A stretch of DNA of 64,000 bases from Desarmillaria ectypa. Its lineage: Eukaryota; Basidiomycota; Agaricomycetes; Agaricales; Physalacriaceae. Numbering within the stretch: position 1 is the stretch's first letter; each line of letters opens with the position of its first letter. The notes under the pieces are model-generated. The model did not search any database, was not told the DNA's origin, and saw nothing but the letters and a program-made list of their open reading frames with translations. Made by a program: the position numbers and the translations under genes. Below, piece by piece: positions 32,737 to 46,886 of this stretch. Where the stretch lies: NCBI GenBank assembly GCA_030407005.1, contig JAUDYN010000007.1, positions 1,240,001 to 1,304,000 of the forward strand, written 5' to 3'.

Positions 32737-35191
32737 ATGTCGCCCATTGGCCTCGTTGTGCAAGCACTGTCTGAGGTCGCTTCTGATTGGGGTCTCACGG
32801 ACTTGACTATTCGACATTTATACTATTTCATTGGAAGTAGGTCTTTCGATAAGTAATGGGACCATCAGTGACTCTCACGCAACTCAATCACAGCGCTAGC
32901 CGTGTACAAAGTCATTCATCAGCTCTTCTTGTATCCATATCTGCTGTCTCCTCTTCGTTCTGTCCCTGGACCGCCGATTGGAGAACCCATTCTTGGACAG
33001 TCGGCCAAGATATTCAATTATGAGACGGGCATAGTCCAGCGGGAGTGGGTTAAGAAATACGGATCTGTCGTACGAGTCGTGGGGCCCGTAGGCATGGAGC
33101 GCTTGATCTTCATGACTCCAGAGGCCCTCTATCACATTCTAGTGAAGGAATGGCTAGATTACCCTCGGGTAAGTTTCTTAGGAAGTTAGCAGCCTCTATT
33201 ATCGCCTGTGACTCACTGTTTGCAGCCGCAGTATCTGAGGAATATTTTGGGTCTCGTGGCTGGTTATGGCTTGCTCACTGTCACTGGAAATGAGCATCGA
33301 CAGATGCGCAAAGTGATGAATCCAGCCTTCTCCATTCAGAACCTCATGGCGCGTACGTAGGATTCTTTTCTTTCCGCCTTGGTATCCATACCCATCCCCA
33401 AATTCAGAAACTGATATGTACTACGAACCGATTGAAGGGCAAGTGGATTGGTTCCATACGCATTTTGATCCCGACGAGATATATTTCTAGCCTCATCGAT
33501 GTTCTTTCTTCTCAACTTCCTGGTCCTGAAGGAGCTGTTCTACCTGTATATGAATGGAGTAAACCAATTACCGGTTCTCTGCCAGTCTTCGTTCACGTAC
33601 TGATCATTGGGTATAGTGAGTAAGGCGACGTTGGATATCATCTGCAAGACAGCCTTTGGTTACCATACCGACTCTCTCCATAGCCCACATAATGAGCTAG
33701 CTGAGGCGTGAGTCTTCGTGTTGATCTGGAGTTGAAAGGACCCTGACAATAAAACAGGTATGAAATGCTGCTTAGCCTACAATCAGGTAAACCCAAGACG
33801 ACTTCAGTCTACAGAAGTTGATAGCCCTTTCTAGGTCAGAATATGGCTCGCTTCATCATTGTCATGTCACTTCCAGGCGGGGCAAAATTACTCTCATCAA
33901 ATCTGGCCTATAAAATAAGAAATGTGTTTTCCTATATTCAATTCTTTGGTATGTATCCATTTATCGGATAACTATCACGTCGCTGACACAAACTCAAGCG
34001 CACCTAACACCTTTAATCGACTCAATGCATCGTATCCGAGATATTTCGAAACATATTTTGGACCAGAAAATGAAAGAGACATCCGAATCGGGGATCACTG
34101 CTGATGATACACACACGAAGAAAGATATTATGAGCATCTTGGTGCGCGCCCGGCAAGCTGATTTACATAAGAATCGGACAGCATATGCGATGAGCGATGC
34201 TGCGATGATAGACCAAGTTGTCAGTGACCCCATCCTGATGTGAAAACCATGTTGAAAAGCCACGCAGCTGACATTCCTCGGAGCCGGTCATGAGACTACG
34301 GCGAGCGGCTTGACTTGGGTACGTATAAACTCTCTTTCATTTTCCCGGAAAGCGTCGCTCAATTTTGATACTAGACCCTTTGGCTTTTGGCGAATGACAA
34401 AAAAAGCCAGCAGCGCTTGCGCGATGAAGTACGTCCAGTCATGGCAGCTAATCTCAGGCCCGACTACAAGACGCTGAAAAGCATGCAATGGTTGGATTGT
34501 GTGGTGTAAGTTGATGAAACATCACCTTGTACTGACAACGTAATGGTTGTGATGTAGGATGGAGAGTCTGCGTGTGATGCCCCCCGTTCCGCTGACAGTT
34601 AGAACGACCGCCAAAACCGATTATATTGAAGGAGTTCTTGTTCCGAAAGGCACTCTACTGCATATCTGCGTAAGGTCCAACTCCGCTGATGCACAACTCT
34701 GTTTACTGATCAATGGTGTAGATTCGAAACGTGAATACCTGGCAGACCATCTGGGGCGAAGACGCCGAAGAGTGAGTAAAATTGATGGGAATATCGAACA
34801 TTAAGTCGATTGACTTATGGCGCGGCAGGTTCCATCCAGAACGATGGTTGAACTTGCCCAAAGCATACAATCCCGCATTCTCTCTTCTCTCCTTCATTGC
34901 TGGACCGCATGGGTGCATCGGCAAGACCATGGCGATCATCGAGATGAAGGCTGTTCTAGCGTCAGTGACTGCTCACTCGTATTATTGTGGTTTGTTTGAC
35001 TTGAAAATTCTGTAGGGCATTGATAACGAATTTTGAATTTGAACCTGCATATGATGGTCAACAGGCCCAGCCTTCTGCTGCGATTACGATGAGTACGTGA
35101 AAGAAGTTATTCGACAGAGAAACCCAGTGACTGATGAACTTTTCCAGAACCTGCTGATGGAATGCCTTTGAGAATTCATCGTGTATCATGA
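32737..35191 (+). CDS. Cytochrome P450 monooxygenase, intact, 16 exons
   Basis: Microsomal P450s oxidise small molecules with electrons from CPR. Sixteen exons give 550 aa in a closed frame: 32737-32836, 32894-33168, 33226-33352, 33408-33438, 33491-33558, 33617-33707, 33758-33786, 33835-33948, 33999-34219, 34268-34318, 34375-34505, 34558-34669, 34722-34771, 34829-34960, 35016-35092, 35148-35191. An N-terminal hydrophobic anchor is followed by a Pro hinge (VPGPP). The I-helix oxygen site is FLGAGHETTASGLTW (G359, T362, T363), the K-helix ExxR is MESLRV (E415, R418), PERW is FHPERW, and the heme loop is FIAGPHGCIG with Cys496. All key residues are present, so it should be active. The intron 33439-33490 has GC-AG ends with the consensus donor GCAAGT. 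A decayed paralog lies 4 kb upstream. The substrate is unknown. Confidence 0.93.
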
Positions 35192-35380
35192 GGAGAAGAT
35201 TTATTTACCGCTGTCTTTTGTATGATACTGTAGTCTTGTGGGAATTCGGAATGGAAGCGCGCCATGACGCGTTGAGCTCCTATCTTGTCGACTGCGCCAC
35301 GTGCAAGCACCGTTTAGTCAGTCTGCTACCGTACGGCCTTTCTTTCCAATACCACTGCCAGTGCCAGTGGCGTTGCAGGT

Positions 35381-38110
35381 ATGGCGTCTACCTCTGCCAA
35401 AGGCGCCGATGACGCGCTACTCGACGTCGAGAGGCTTCAGATATCCGACTCATCCCATGGCGCGACGTCAATAACGGCAGATGAGACCATTTCTCCGAAT
35501 CCATGGAAGGACGACACGGTGGACGACGTCCAGAAGGACGCAGACCTGGAAACATCAATTCATCGCTTGAAGACACCAGACCCGTCGGTGCTGGACGAAT
35601 CGATAACATCTGGGCTGGGTACACAGGTATCTCTATCGTCGGATCCTGTTCCAGAACTGGCGAACACTCAGGAAGTACTTGAAGAATTTGACCCATTGGT
35701 AAATCAGGAAGAGAAGGACGCAAAGAATGCATGGGAGAGTTCAGAGGGTCATCCCTCACGTCCAGACCCTTCGCGGGTCGCGCCAACACCGCCGTCGAAA
35801 GATCAAACACCGCCGGCCAACGATGTTCAGGCGTCGTCGTCGTCGTCATTTTCCTCGCTAGCTGCCTTGGCGCGCTCATTTCAAATGCCCAAATTAACAC
35901 ATTCACGCCCTCTTTCACTTGATATGGCGAAGCCCGTTCCCTCTCCCGATACATTGTCGTCATTTGCGTTTCAGCAACAGCAACCTCCAAAGTCTGAGCC
36001 GGTTTCTCAAGTGAGTCTGGAATCATCAAGAACCAGTACACCGGGGATGGTGAGAGAGGACTCGCCAGCTGTGGATCAGGGTAAGGGGGATCCGCCTTTT
36101 GATTTTCAAAGGTTCTTGGACCAGATGAAGAGTAGAAACGCGGAAGCGGTGTCTAAGTATCTCAAGTCGTGAGTCTTTGTCTCTTTCATCTGTCGAATAT
36201 TAGACCATCAGACTATAGATTTCTGAGTAACTTTGCCAAGCGTACTTTCACTGTCAACGACCAAATCAAGATCATAAATGATTTTTTGAATGTGCGCAAC
36301 GTTTAATGCCTGCGCGTAGTCTTCACTGATATTTATATTTGCGTAGTTCATTGCGAAGCAAATGCGTGAATGTGAAGTCTGGCGTAATGTGTCGGATACC
36401 GAATTTGACAACGCCATGGAAGGCATGGAGAAGCTGGTTATGAATCAGCTCTATCAATTGTTAGGATTGATTTGCCACGTTACACTCTGTGCTTATGTCT
36501 TTCCAGCACGTTTACCCCCCAAGTAGTGCGAGTAGTACCTCGCCGACAAATCACAGCGGATGACTTGGAGCGAGATCGTGTCCTTTCTCAACGGATAGCT
36601 CTCTTTGGGTGGGTAGAGGAAAAACACCTCGATATTCCAGAAGGGGATGGTAGCAAAGGCTTCTTGATGTTCGCTCAGCAAGGTTCGTTTTTCTACGCGG
36701 CCACTGGATTCCAGTCTTACACTCTACTTGTAGAGTTGCTCAAGATTAACCATTACAAAGCCCCTCGCGACAAGCTAATATGTATACTGAATTGTTGCAA
36801 AGTCATATTTGGTGCGCGAGACTATTTTAATGCTCAAATGTACTAAGCTCACGTTTGCTCCATTCTTCATATAGGCTTAATTCGACATTTGAGAACAGAA
36901 GAGGGCGCAGATTCGTTTGTTCCAATACTCATATTCGTCGTGCTGAAGTCAAACCCAGAGAATCTTCTCTCGAACGTTGAGTGGGTATCATTCTTTGTGA
37001 TGCTGCGGTCCATTGACCTTCATTCATTCACAGGTTTATCAACCGATTTAGGAATCCTGTTAAACTGCAAAGTGAAGCAGGGTATTATCTATCTAGCCTT
37101 GTATGCCATGTGCTGTCTCATACAGAGGGAATGCTCATCTATATGTCAAGATGGGAGCCGTATCTTTCATCGAAACCATGGACCATACATCTCTATCGAA
37201 CATTACGCAAGAGGAGTTCGAGAAGCAAGTGTTCAATCTATTCGTTGGGAAAGGTTCTGTTAACGAGTAATTCTGCAGGAATGTCGAGGAAGCCATCCAG
37301 TCACTACCCAACGATGGCGACTCGCCTGCTATACCTCACTTCACTGCTGAGCCACTATCAACACCATCACGGAGCAACTCCACTCTTTCCTCTCACGCAG
37401 GTGAAGAATCCGCGCAACCACTCTCCCTGCCTACGCCTGCGCAAACTCTTTCTGGTGACGCGAAGCGACTTCTTCAAAAGACAGGCGACACCATATCAAA
37501 GCCTCTCAACGCCATAAGCCGTATACTCAATGAAGCCATTGACAGCGCAGCCTCTCCATTCGGTCCATTTGAGACGGGTCGAGAACAACGGACAGGAACT
37601 TCCCCACCTGTACCACACTGGTCACATCCAGATCAAATCCGACAATATCAACAGCAACAAGCCTCATCGCGATCGAGCTCTCCACGAATGACACCACAAA
37701 CACCTCTGGGTGATGGTATGTACCAGCCTCCGTTACAAACACCGTATAAGCCTCGCGTGCGACGGGTACCGTCTCCTTCGTTCTCTCCTGGGATTGAGGA
37801 GACGCCATCACGGCCCGGTCCATATACAAATCAGCCGTTAGCAATCGGTCCTTCACAGTCACTTTTCGCGTCCCCACACCGACCTGATTCTGCACATGTT
37901 TCGCGGACACCAACGCCCAACTTGGATCTGGTAGGGATGCAAGAAGAGATCGACACTGCCCATCAGCAGGCGGCGGAAGCAGCGCGAGACACGCTAATAC
38001 AAATATTCCCCGCTGCCGACAGGGAGGTTATAGAGTGGGTGCTAGAGGCTAATACCGGTGATTTAGGGAAGAGTATCGAGGCGCTTTTGGAGATGAGTAG
38101 TGGTGCGTAG
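35381..38110 (+). CDS. VPS9: VPS9-domain Rab5-type guanine nucleotide exchange factor with C-terminal CUE domain
   Basis: Vps9 activates the Rab5 homolog Vps21 on endosomes and guides Golgi-to-vacuole traffic; the CUE domain binds ubiquitin. Nine exons give 768 aa in a closed frame: 35381-36168, 36219-36291, 36347-36459, 36507-36682, 36734-36811, 36875-36980, 37034-37100, 37151-37224, 37279-38110. The first 240 residues are disordered and Ser/Pro-rich. The helical bundle (FQRFLDQMKSRNAEAVSKYL through FTVNDQIKIINDFLN) leads into the VPS9 core with DDLERDRVLSQRIALFGWV, HYKAPRDKLICILNCCKVI and GADSFVPILIFVVLKSNPEN. A long low-complexity linker then reaches the CUE domain (DTLIQIFPAADREVIEWVLE). 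The intron 37225-37278 has GC-AG ends (GCAAGT). The domain order matches yeast Vps9; the disordered regions make it longer. Confidence 0.93.
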
Positions 38111-38431
38111 CTAACCAGAGTTTTGCATAATGTACGGATAGGTTTGATTGAGATTTCTGATTCATTGGTGGGACGCTGGAGTAAGTACTGAAGAACTTGA
38201 AACGCGTATTGACCCTGACTCTGGGCCAATTGATTTCGTTCCCGCGCCATTCACCTGCAGCGATGAATACGTATTTTTAACCATTGACTCAGTACGCTGA
38301 ACTTGAATTCCAATGCATTGATGGTATATAAATTGAAGGCGCAGAGAAAAAACTTTCATCTAATACGAGTAGTAATTTTACATCCAATAGTTTGTCCATT
38401 AATTCAATTCCCAAAAGCATGCCATTTCAGA
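38111..38431. other. Tail-to-tail region between VPS9 and phosphoglucomutase
   Basis: About 320 bp of 3' flanking sequence of two convergent genes. No gene or repeat is visible. Confidence 0.5.
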
Positions 38432-40453
<2,022 letters not shown>

Positions 40454-40644
40454 TGACGGAGAAAGTAGGAGGGTGAGAGGAGTTCAGTTCTCGACCAATC
40501 CGACTGCCTTAATGTTTGACGTCACATCACGTGATGCTGACGGCGAACAGCGGTGTCTGGCTGTCCCCGTCGTCGCCCTCATCGTGCACTACGTGATTGT
40601 TGCTATTACGGCCGATTGTCTTGATTGTACCGCATTTTGGAATA
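40454..40644. promoter_or_regulatory. Short divergent promoter of PGM and CAX4
   Basis: Only 191 bp separate the two start codons, so phosphoglucomutase (-) and dolichyl-diphosphatase (+) probably share a bidirectional promoter. The region has a palindromic CACGTGATG-type segment near 40526 (tcacgtgatg), an E-box-like core. Confidence 0.45.
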
Positions 40645-41577
40645 ATGTCCTACCATCGTGGCCCACAGGCATCACTGGATTTAACGCACGTTCTCTGTAT
40701 GGCTTCTCCCCCCATATGAACCGCTGATGAGAACACATCCTTGCAGACGATGATTCTTCTCTGCTCTCTCTTGGGCTTGCACTAGTGACACTTAGCCCCA
40801 TTCTTCTCATGGTATGTGTCACAGAACCGATGTTGGGCCATCACTGATCAACATCCTTCCAGCCAGCGTATGCGTCCTTGGCCGTACAGACCCGGGAATA
40901 TGTCATTATAGTGATGTGGGCGGGGCAGTTTGCCTGCGAGGCCTTTAGTTGGTTGATTAAACGGGCCGTAAAGGAGAGCAGGCCTGCAGGCTCTGTTGGT
41001 GTGTCCTGTGAGAAATCGTTTTTCTGTGCACGTTCGTGACATACTTCAGCGTGTAGGTAATGGATACGGATTCCCATCTTCCCACAGTCAATACATGGGC
41101 TACTTTGCGGCATTTCTGATCTGCCATCTCTATTTCCAGCACCGATTTGGGACAACTTGTTATACCTTCCTCGATTCTGCATGGCGCCTCCTGGTCTACT
41201 CTGCTATATGCGGCTGGGCTCTTCTTGTCGCGTACTCCAGGTGAGTATCTGGCATCGTCATAGTGATCTTGCGTTCTATACATTTATGCAGATATGCTCT
41301 CGGATACCATAACGCCCATCAGATTCTGTGGGGTTTCGGTATTGGCGTCCTCTTTGCCATCATTCTCTTCGTTGTTTCTCAAATACTTCCGCGGCGTCAA
41401 CCAACGTCAACGTTCGGTAAACTTAAAATGTTCCTTCTGGTGAACCCTGTGTCCACTTGGCTCCAAATACGTGACGGCTGGGATGTATGGGCAGATGGGG
41501 GACGTGAGCACGAATGGCTCCAATGGAGGAAGGAGTGGGATTCCAAACGAATGCGACATGATAAAAAGCGGCCATAA
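40645..41577 (+). CDS. CAX4: Dolichyl-diphosphatase (PAP2 superfamily)
   Basis: Cax4/Cwh8 is an ER membrane phosphatase that recycles dolichyl-diphosphate after N-glycan transfer. Five exons give 240 aa in a closed frame: 40645-40696, 40747-40811, 40863-40998, 41057-41240, 41292-41577. The protein starts MSYHRGPQASLDLTHVLYDD, as in the family. The three PAP2 signatures are KRAVKESRP, FPSSHSQYMGYF and SRYALGYHNAHQILWG, carrying the catalytic His and Arg residues. Four to five membrane helices are interleaved. It ends in a charged cytosolic tail. It is divergent from PGM over 191 bp, fitting shared control of sugar-nucleotide and glycosylation supply, though that link is only inferred. Confidence 0.94.
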
Positions 41578-42793
41578 TTGCTTTTCCATGTAAAATATCA
41601 CTGCGTGCGGAATACAGTTCCTGACATACGGTCGGTGAAAGATTGATCTCACTACATCAACGCATGTTAGCTCAGCTCACTTGAGGTCTTTTTCATTCCT
41701 TTTCATTTATTGAGTTACATCAAATCCTTCATCGATAGTGATTTTCAGAGCTGCGGTACCCAGTGCAATCAACAGTCTCAATATCTTAGTGATTCTGCAT
41801 AGGAACCTCATCTCAAATGATGAGAGAAGTTCAACAAAGAAGTTCAGCCAAGTGAGTCCCTCTATGAATGCTGCATGTTGTATCATCACATGAAGGAATT
41901 GGAATTTGAGTCTCACATGGCTCAGTGCTTAATGCATTTTCTTATGGTGAAATTAATTTCATTTCTTCTACATGTTATACTAACTTCTTCTGCTTGGTTT
42001 AAATCTTCTGGAAAAACTCAAACTGCATGCTGGAAGTGACCATGTTGCTGGACTGCCTCTGCTATAGCCTTCAACAAAACAAAAAAAAAGTGCAGTGACT
42101 AAATGCTACATCCTCAGTTCCTTGACTCAAACATTGTGAAGAGATACTATTCAACCTCCCATAGCTCAAAGTCATTACTTGTCCTCTTTTCAACAATTCT
42201 GGTATTATAAAGATTGGAAGGATGCAATTTTCATGCAGAGAGTGTGATAATATGCCTGCCAGATGTATACTCTTAAAATTGCATGTAAAAACTATTTACT
42301 ACTATAATAAATAGTTGACATGATGATAGCAAGATGTAAGAATCACATTGTAAAAAAGAAGTTCCATCAGAGAATGTGAAACAATCTGTTCTATAGCTTA
42401 GATAGAAGTTCAGGTATTCTACCCAAAGGTCAAAAGTCCAGATTGTGTGACCCATATAGTGTCAAGGCTCAGCACCATGGCAGGCATGACTATCTGATCT
42501 TAGAATATTTGATATAGTAAGATATAGTAAGATTGATTGACCTGGTAGCCAGGCTATGAGTTCATATCTGCTAGAAAGTGAGCTCATACTCACCTGGCTC
42601 AGTCAGCAAACTATATTAGTAACTAGAAAAGATTGGAAATAATAGACAAAGTAGGATAGTATAAAAACTGTCTATATAATGATAGAGAGGCAGGTTTCTA
42701 GTTCCCAAAACACTACCAAGTGAATAATACAGGCTTTATTGGCTAAAGAGCTTCAAGTCATAGACTCACCTAGAATAGAATTTGGTGACCTGG
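41578..42793. other. CpG-poor flank of the retrotransposon island
   Basis: Composition changes sharply after CAX4: CG dinucleotides almost vanish and AT rises. I see no coding sequence or LTR here, except a short tandem gatatagtaa at 42511-42531. This is probably an old, unrecognisable element remnant. Confidence 0.4.
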
Positions 42794-43218
42794 TGTTATG
42801 ATTTTTCCATTATCTTATCTTATCTGAGTCATATCCATGACTCATCCATCTAATCAACAGCAGTATTCACTTTGTATCGACACTCTCACCGATGACTACC
42901 CTAGTTCATGTGGAATGTCACCCTCATTCTCTCTTATTGGCCCATGATCCATCTGACTCCACACTGTCCTCTCCTGAACCATACCATTCCCTCATGGACC
43001 ATAGCATTTCACCTAAATATACACACTGTACTTATAGTATATAAGCAGAGTAAACTACATCATTGTACTCTATCTTTCAACTAAATTACATTCATACACC
43101 ACTTACTGCACTACACTAAAGACCAGGCTCAGTTCTCTTTATGGGTGATTGTTCAAACACATAACAGCCCAGAGAACTGCTTATGTCCTAAGTCACATGT
43201 CTAAGTCAGGCCATAACA
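42794..43218 (+). repeat. LTR of element A (5')
   Basis: A 425-bp LTR begins TGTTATGATTTTTCC and ends ATAACA, so it has the TG...CA ends of LTR elements. A core promoter box agtatataagcag lies at 43036-43048. The same start and TATA box recur in five other LTRs of the window. Confidence 0.85.
43036..43048 (+). promoter_or_regulatory. LTR TATA box (element A)
   Basis: The box AGTATATAAGCAG is nearly identical in the LTRs of D (55654-55666), E (59633-59645) and F (60588-60600), which read AGTATATAAGTAG. It is likely to drive the genomic transcript. Confidence 0.6.
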
Positions 43219-43232
43219 TTAGTTGAAAGATA
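43219..43232 (+). other. Primer-binding-site candidate of element A
   Basis: TTAGTTGAAAGATA directly follows the LTR end. The same place holds TTAGTTAGAAGATT in F (60768-60781) and TTAGTTGGAAGATT in C (54097-54084, minus). Position and conservation fit a PBS. It lacks the TGG start typical of CCA-ended tRNA primers. Confidence 0.45.
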
Positions 43233-43274
43233 CCTACATCCTGCTTCTTCTATGCTAGCTGTGAAGTAGCATTC

Positions 43275-43430
43275 ATGACTGACAACAACCAGAACAATCA
43301 AAGAACAATCACTATCAGTGCTGCCATTGGAGGTGCCACTCTCTTAATACTTTTTACTGCTCTCCTTGTATTAACATACAAGGAAGAAGCACACCTACTT
43401 CTTCACCATGAAAGGCAACCCCAACCCTGA
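43275..43430 (+). CDS. Small upstream ORF with one transmembrane helix (element A)
   Basis: The 51-aa ORF lies between the LTR and gag. A polar N-terminus is followed by AAIGGATLLILFTALLVL, one clear hydrophobic helix, and then YKEEAHLLLHHERQPQP. The same pattern occurs in C (TAIGGTILLVIFITLFIL, minus 54006) and F (TAIGSAILLVIFTTLFVL, 60854-60958). The gag start codon downstream lies in the +1 frame relative to this ORF in all three. The function is unknown. It may be a leader peptide, a separate small protein, or the membrane-anchoring N-terminus of a frameshift-made Gag. I know of no standard Gypsy component at this position. Confidence 0.6.
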   Translation: MTDNNQNNQRTITISAAIGGATLLILFTALLVLTYKEEAHLLLHHERQPQP

Positions 43431-43470
43431 CTACCAACTATCCCTCCCTGCCCACCCTGACACTCTGACA

Positions 43471-45900
43471 ATGTCCTTTCCAGGAGGGTATCCACTGCAT
43501 GACTGGGAGAATGAGTGGAGAATCCACTTGTTCATCCCTGAGTCCAATTCCACCCTAGCACACCTGCCTCCTCCTCTGAGGAAGCATATAAAACTGATGA
43601 CCTCTGGGAGAGGGCAGATATCATCACCCTCCGGCTGGAATGACCTGCCCTCTCCCCAGCCCAAGAATATGCGAGGAATGTATGGGCTACATTCATGGAC
43701 CCCCCACCCTCATACTCCCTTCCCCCTTGTCCTGCTACTCTAATTTCTGCTCTTTGATCCCATAACTGGAGAATACCTCTAAGGTCAAACTCCCCCTCCC
43801 CAGAGCCCCAAAGCTCCAATGATCCAGGGATGGATCAAAACCATCCCTATGGCCCCTGGAACTGAACAAATCCAGTCGACCCCTGGGGAATGGACTCCTC
43901 AAACTCAGTCCCCCCTTGTCAAGCTCTCCGATGATGATGGAGAGTCTGACACCCTGACCCCACCACTCTCCACCGACCCTGACAGCCTCTTTAATCCCAA
44001 TAGGGCTGACTATAATTGGCCTGACCTCTCTGAGGTCGACAGGACCTATTCAGCCTCTTCAGGACCACCATCTGGAACCTTTGATGTGCCAACATTGAAG
44101 AATGAATGCTCTGGACTGAGTCCAGATCTGACATGGATGAGTGGCTTACACTCAATTGAGGTGACATCATTCAGGGAGCCAATCCCAATGCCACCATTCA
44201 TGCCCGCATTCATGCGAACAGGCACCAAAATCTTTTCCCCACCGCTGCAGGGGATCTATTACCAGGGCTTTGACCCTATGATAATGACAAACAGAGGGAA
44301 CTGGAATGTTCTCTTCAGAGATTATGGATACTTGAGGTCGACCAAGAGGAGGAGAAGGGGCAAGATGCCCAATTTTAATTATGAACATTACTATGATAGG
44401 CTGGACTACCTCCAGCCCCAATACACAAACACCCCAGATTACCCACCTGATACTCTGGTTGCAAGATCATGTCCTTTACCTGACTTGCCACCTCATCATC
44501 AGGTATGTTAACAAGGATACCACTCTTATCAGGGAGGTAGTCTTCTATTTGCAGGCATGGGAGAAGACATGACAACTAATCTGAACCCTGCAGAACCTGC
44601 CTCTGCAGATTCTTCCTCAATGCTGAAAATAGCAGAAGAAATATACCAGTGCATCAGAAAAGCGTTAGCTGAGAAGGAGAAATGCATTCAAGAAATGCGT
44701 GATGAGTTGGCCAAGGAGGAGGCCACTTAAGAAGGTATGGAAGAATACCTTCACCAGAAAAAAGGAAAGGAGCCAGAGCATGGCAGACCAATGGAATCCC
44801 CAAGGGGATACTCTCCTGTCAGATCACAAGCAGATTGATACTTGATCCCTAGACCACCCCCCAGAAAAGGACCTCCAGACCCAATTCCAAACTCCATCAG
44901 AGATGCCCCCACCAATGCCCCTTACCTGGGCATCAAACCAACACTCATCAAGGTCCCTGCCCCATTCAAAGGGGATCATGATAACATCAAATGCTTCATA
45001 GGTGACTGCATCACCTATTTCAAAGTGTTTCATCACTACTTCCAGATACCGTCGCATCTGGTATTATTCGCAACCTCCCACTTTGAAGGAGCCACCAAGG
45101 ACTGGTGAGTCTACAAGAGGCCCAAGTTTTGGGTCAGTGACACTTATGATGGGACCACCACCCACTTCTGCTACCCTGACTGGGCGGACTTCATTGATAT
45201 GGTCTCTCACCAATTTAGAGACCCCGCCATCGAGGAAATCCATGAGAAGCAGATGTTTGACCTTCATATGAGAGTGCAGCCTGCCTCTCATTATTTCCAG
45301 AAACTGGAAGAAGAAGTGAAACTAGCAGGCCGATGGACTGATAAGAATGAGTGCAGTGCCATGGTAAAGGCTGTTTGCTTAGGAGTACCTTTCTCCTATA
45401 TGACCTTTATTTCAAATATAGGTGTCAACATTCTGTGCTCATATCCAGAATGGAAGGAGCATATCCTCTGAATGTATGAGGAATGCCAACACAAGTGGGT
45501 CTTTGACCAGACCACTGGCATGCCCTGGGATGGGCAGAAGAAGGATTCCTGCCCCCAACAACAGCAACAACAACATTCCAGTAGCAAAGCCACCACTGGG
45601 ATGACAAATTACTCAGCACCAAAGCTGACAACCAATGCTGGGGCAAGCCAGGATGCTGGAACAGGAAGATGGACAGTGTATAGAGAGATGGGGAAGCCCA
45701 TGGACATTGATTGGTGACAAGCAGAGGGCAGGTGCTTTAGGTGCAATGAGAAAGGTCACCTGAGCAAGGATTGCCCTAGAAGAAAGGAGTTCAAGAACAT
45801 TTAGTCAGTAGGACCCACTAATGAAGTGGTGCTGCCTATGGCCAAGATTGAAGAGGCAAAAGAGTAGGTCGACAAGGGTTCAATTCCCCTTGCTTGACCA
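43471..45900 (+). pseudogene. gag of element A, several stops
   Basis: Gag forms the virus-like particle. The likely start MSFPGGYPLHDW corresponds to MSSKDQ in C and MSLEDL in F. A Pro/Ser-rich N-terminal region (to about 44510) is followed by a coiled segment near 44600-44730. The capsid-like domain runs from about 44900 to 45470 (PAPFKGDHDNIKCFIGDCIT, HQFRDPAIEEIHEKQMFDLH). A Gln run (45559-45575) and a CCHC zinc knuckle follow (CFRCNEKGHLSKDC, about 45732-45773). Stop codons include a TGA at 45107 where copy C has Trp (KDWWVYKRP). The copy is inactive. Confidence 0.8.
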
Positions 45901-46886
45901 AGTCTCTCAAAGATGAGTCCTCGGCTTCTGTGGGTCGGACTGACTATTATAAATCCAGACAATTACCTATGAAAACCAATATGTATTATATGACTTCACA
46001 GACCCTGAAGCCAAAGACTCTCAAAGAATTGAAAATAAACAGGTACGTCATATTTCTGAAAGAAGCTGACACAATAATCTATAGTGAATCCTGAGCCCCC
46101 GACAAGGTGCAGGATTTGCCAGGTAGTGCTGGCACTGCCACAAAGTCCACCAAGCCCACACTGCAGAACTCACTGGATATGCAGGTAAAACCACAGACAG
46201 AGACTAGTAGGTGAGATGCCCTTGGGCCTCTCAGAAGTCCAAAAAGCTCAGTGCTCCTGACAAGTCAGGAGACAAGTCCACCAGCCTTGCCAGGGTCAGC
46301 AGAGAACCAGGCCAGTGCCTCTCGTCAAGGCCAGGATCAGGGCCACATGCTATCCAAACCAGTGGGAGAACAGCTGGGTGTGGTGCCACAGGCAATGCTG
46401 ATAAGATTTGCCCCAGATGCGAAGGCTCAGTATTCTGCCAGAACTGATAGTAGAAGCAGAACCTCAGAAACCTCAAGCCAAGTTTAATTCCCTCTCGGGA
46501 TTGTTTGGGTTCTGAAAGCAACCCAAGCTAAAGAACAGGGGAAAGCCACTAGCACCCAGGTGATAAAGAGGGGGCATGGTAACAGAACCACCACCATCAT
46601 CGAAGTACCCAACAAAGAAGACGACACTTCCTTTAGACTATGGCAAGCAAAACAATCTAAAGCCAGTATCCCAACACCCAAAATCCTACATAACAAGAGG
46701 GTACCGAACCTCGAAGTCCCACTGATCATGGGGGCACAAAATCATGTGTGGTACAAACCATTCAGAGTAGATTGGACTCTATATGCTATCTGAAGTACCA
46801 AGAACTTGGCAGTTGCCAAAGCTGTTCTCTCCACTTGGATCCATCCCAAATGACAAGGAGAGATAATCGATGAGCTCATCCAGAGC

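Noticed and set aside
13068..35191. A secondary-metabolite gene cluster (PPTase, HMG-CoA synthase, P450, MFS)
   Set aside because: No PKS, NRPS or terpene cyclase is present, the genes are spread among housekeeping genes, and the intervals are large.
35388..36041. 217-aa minus-strand open frame
   Set aside because: It is antisense to VPS9 exon 1 and has low-complexity composition mirrored from the Ser/Pro-rich coding strand.
45869..45895. A tRNA gene, because of a B-box-like GGTTCAATTCC
   Set aside because: No A box or cloverleaf surrounds it, and it lies inside the decayed gag-pol of element A.
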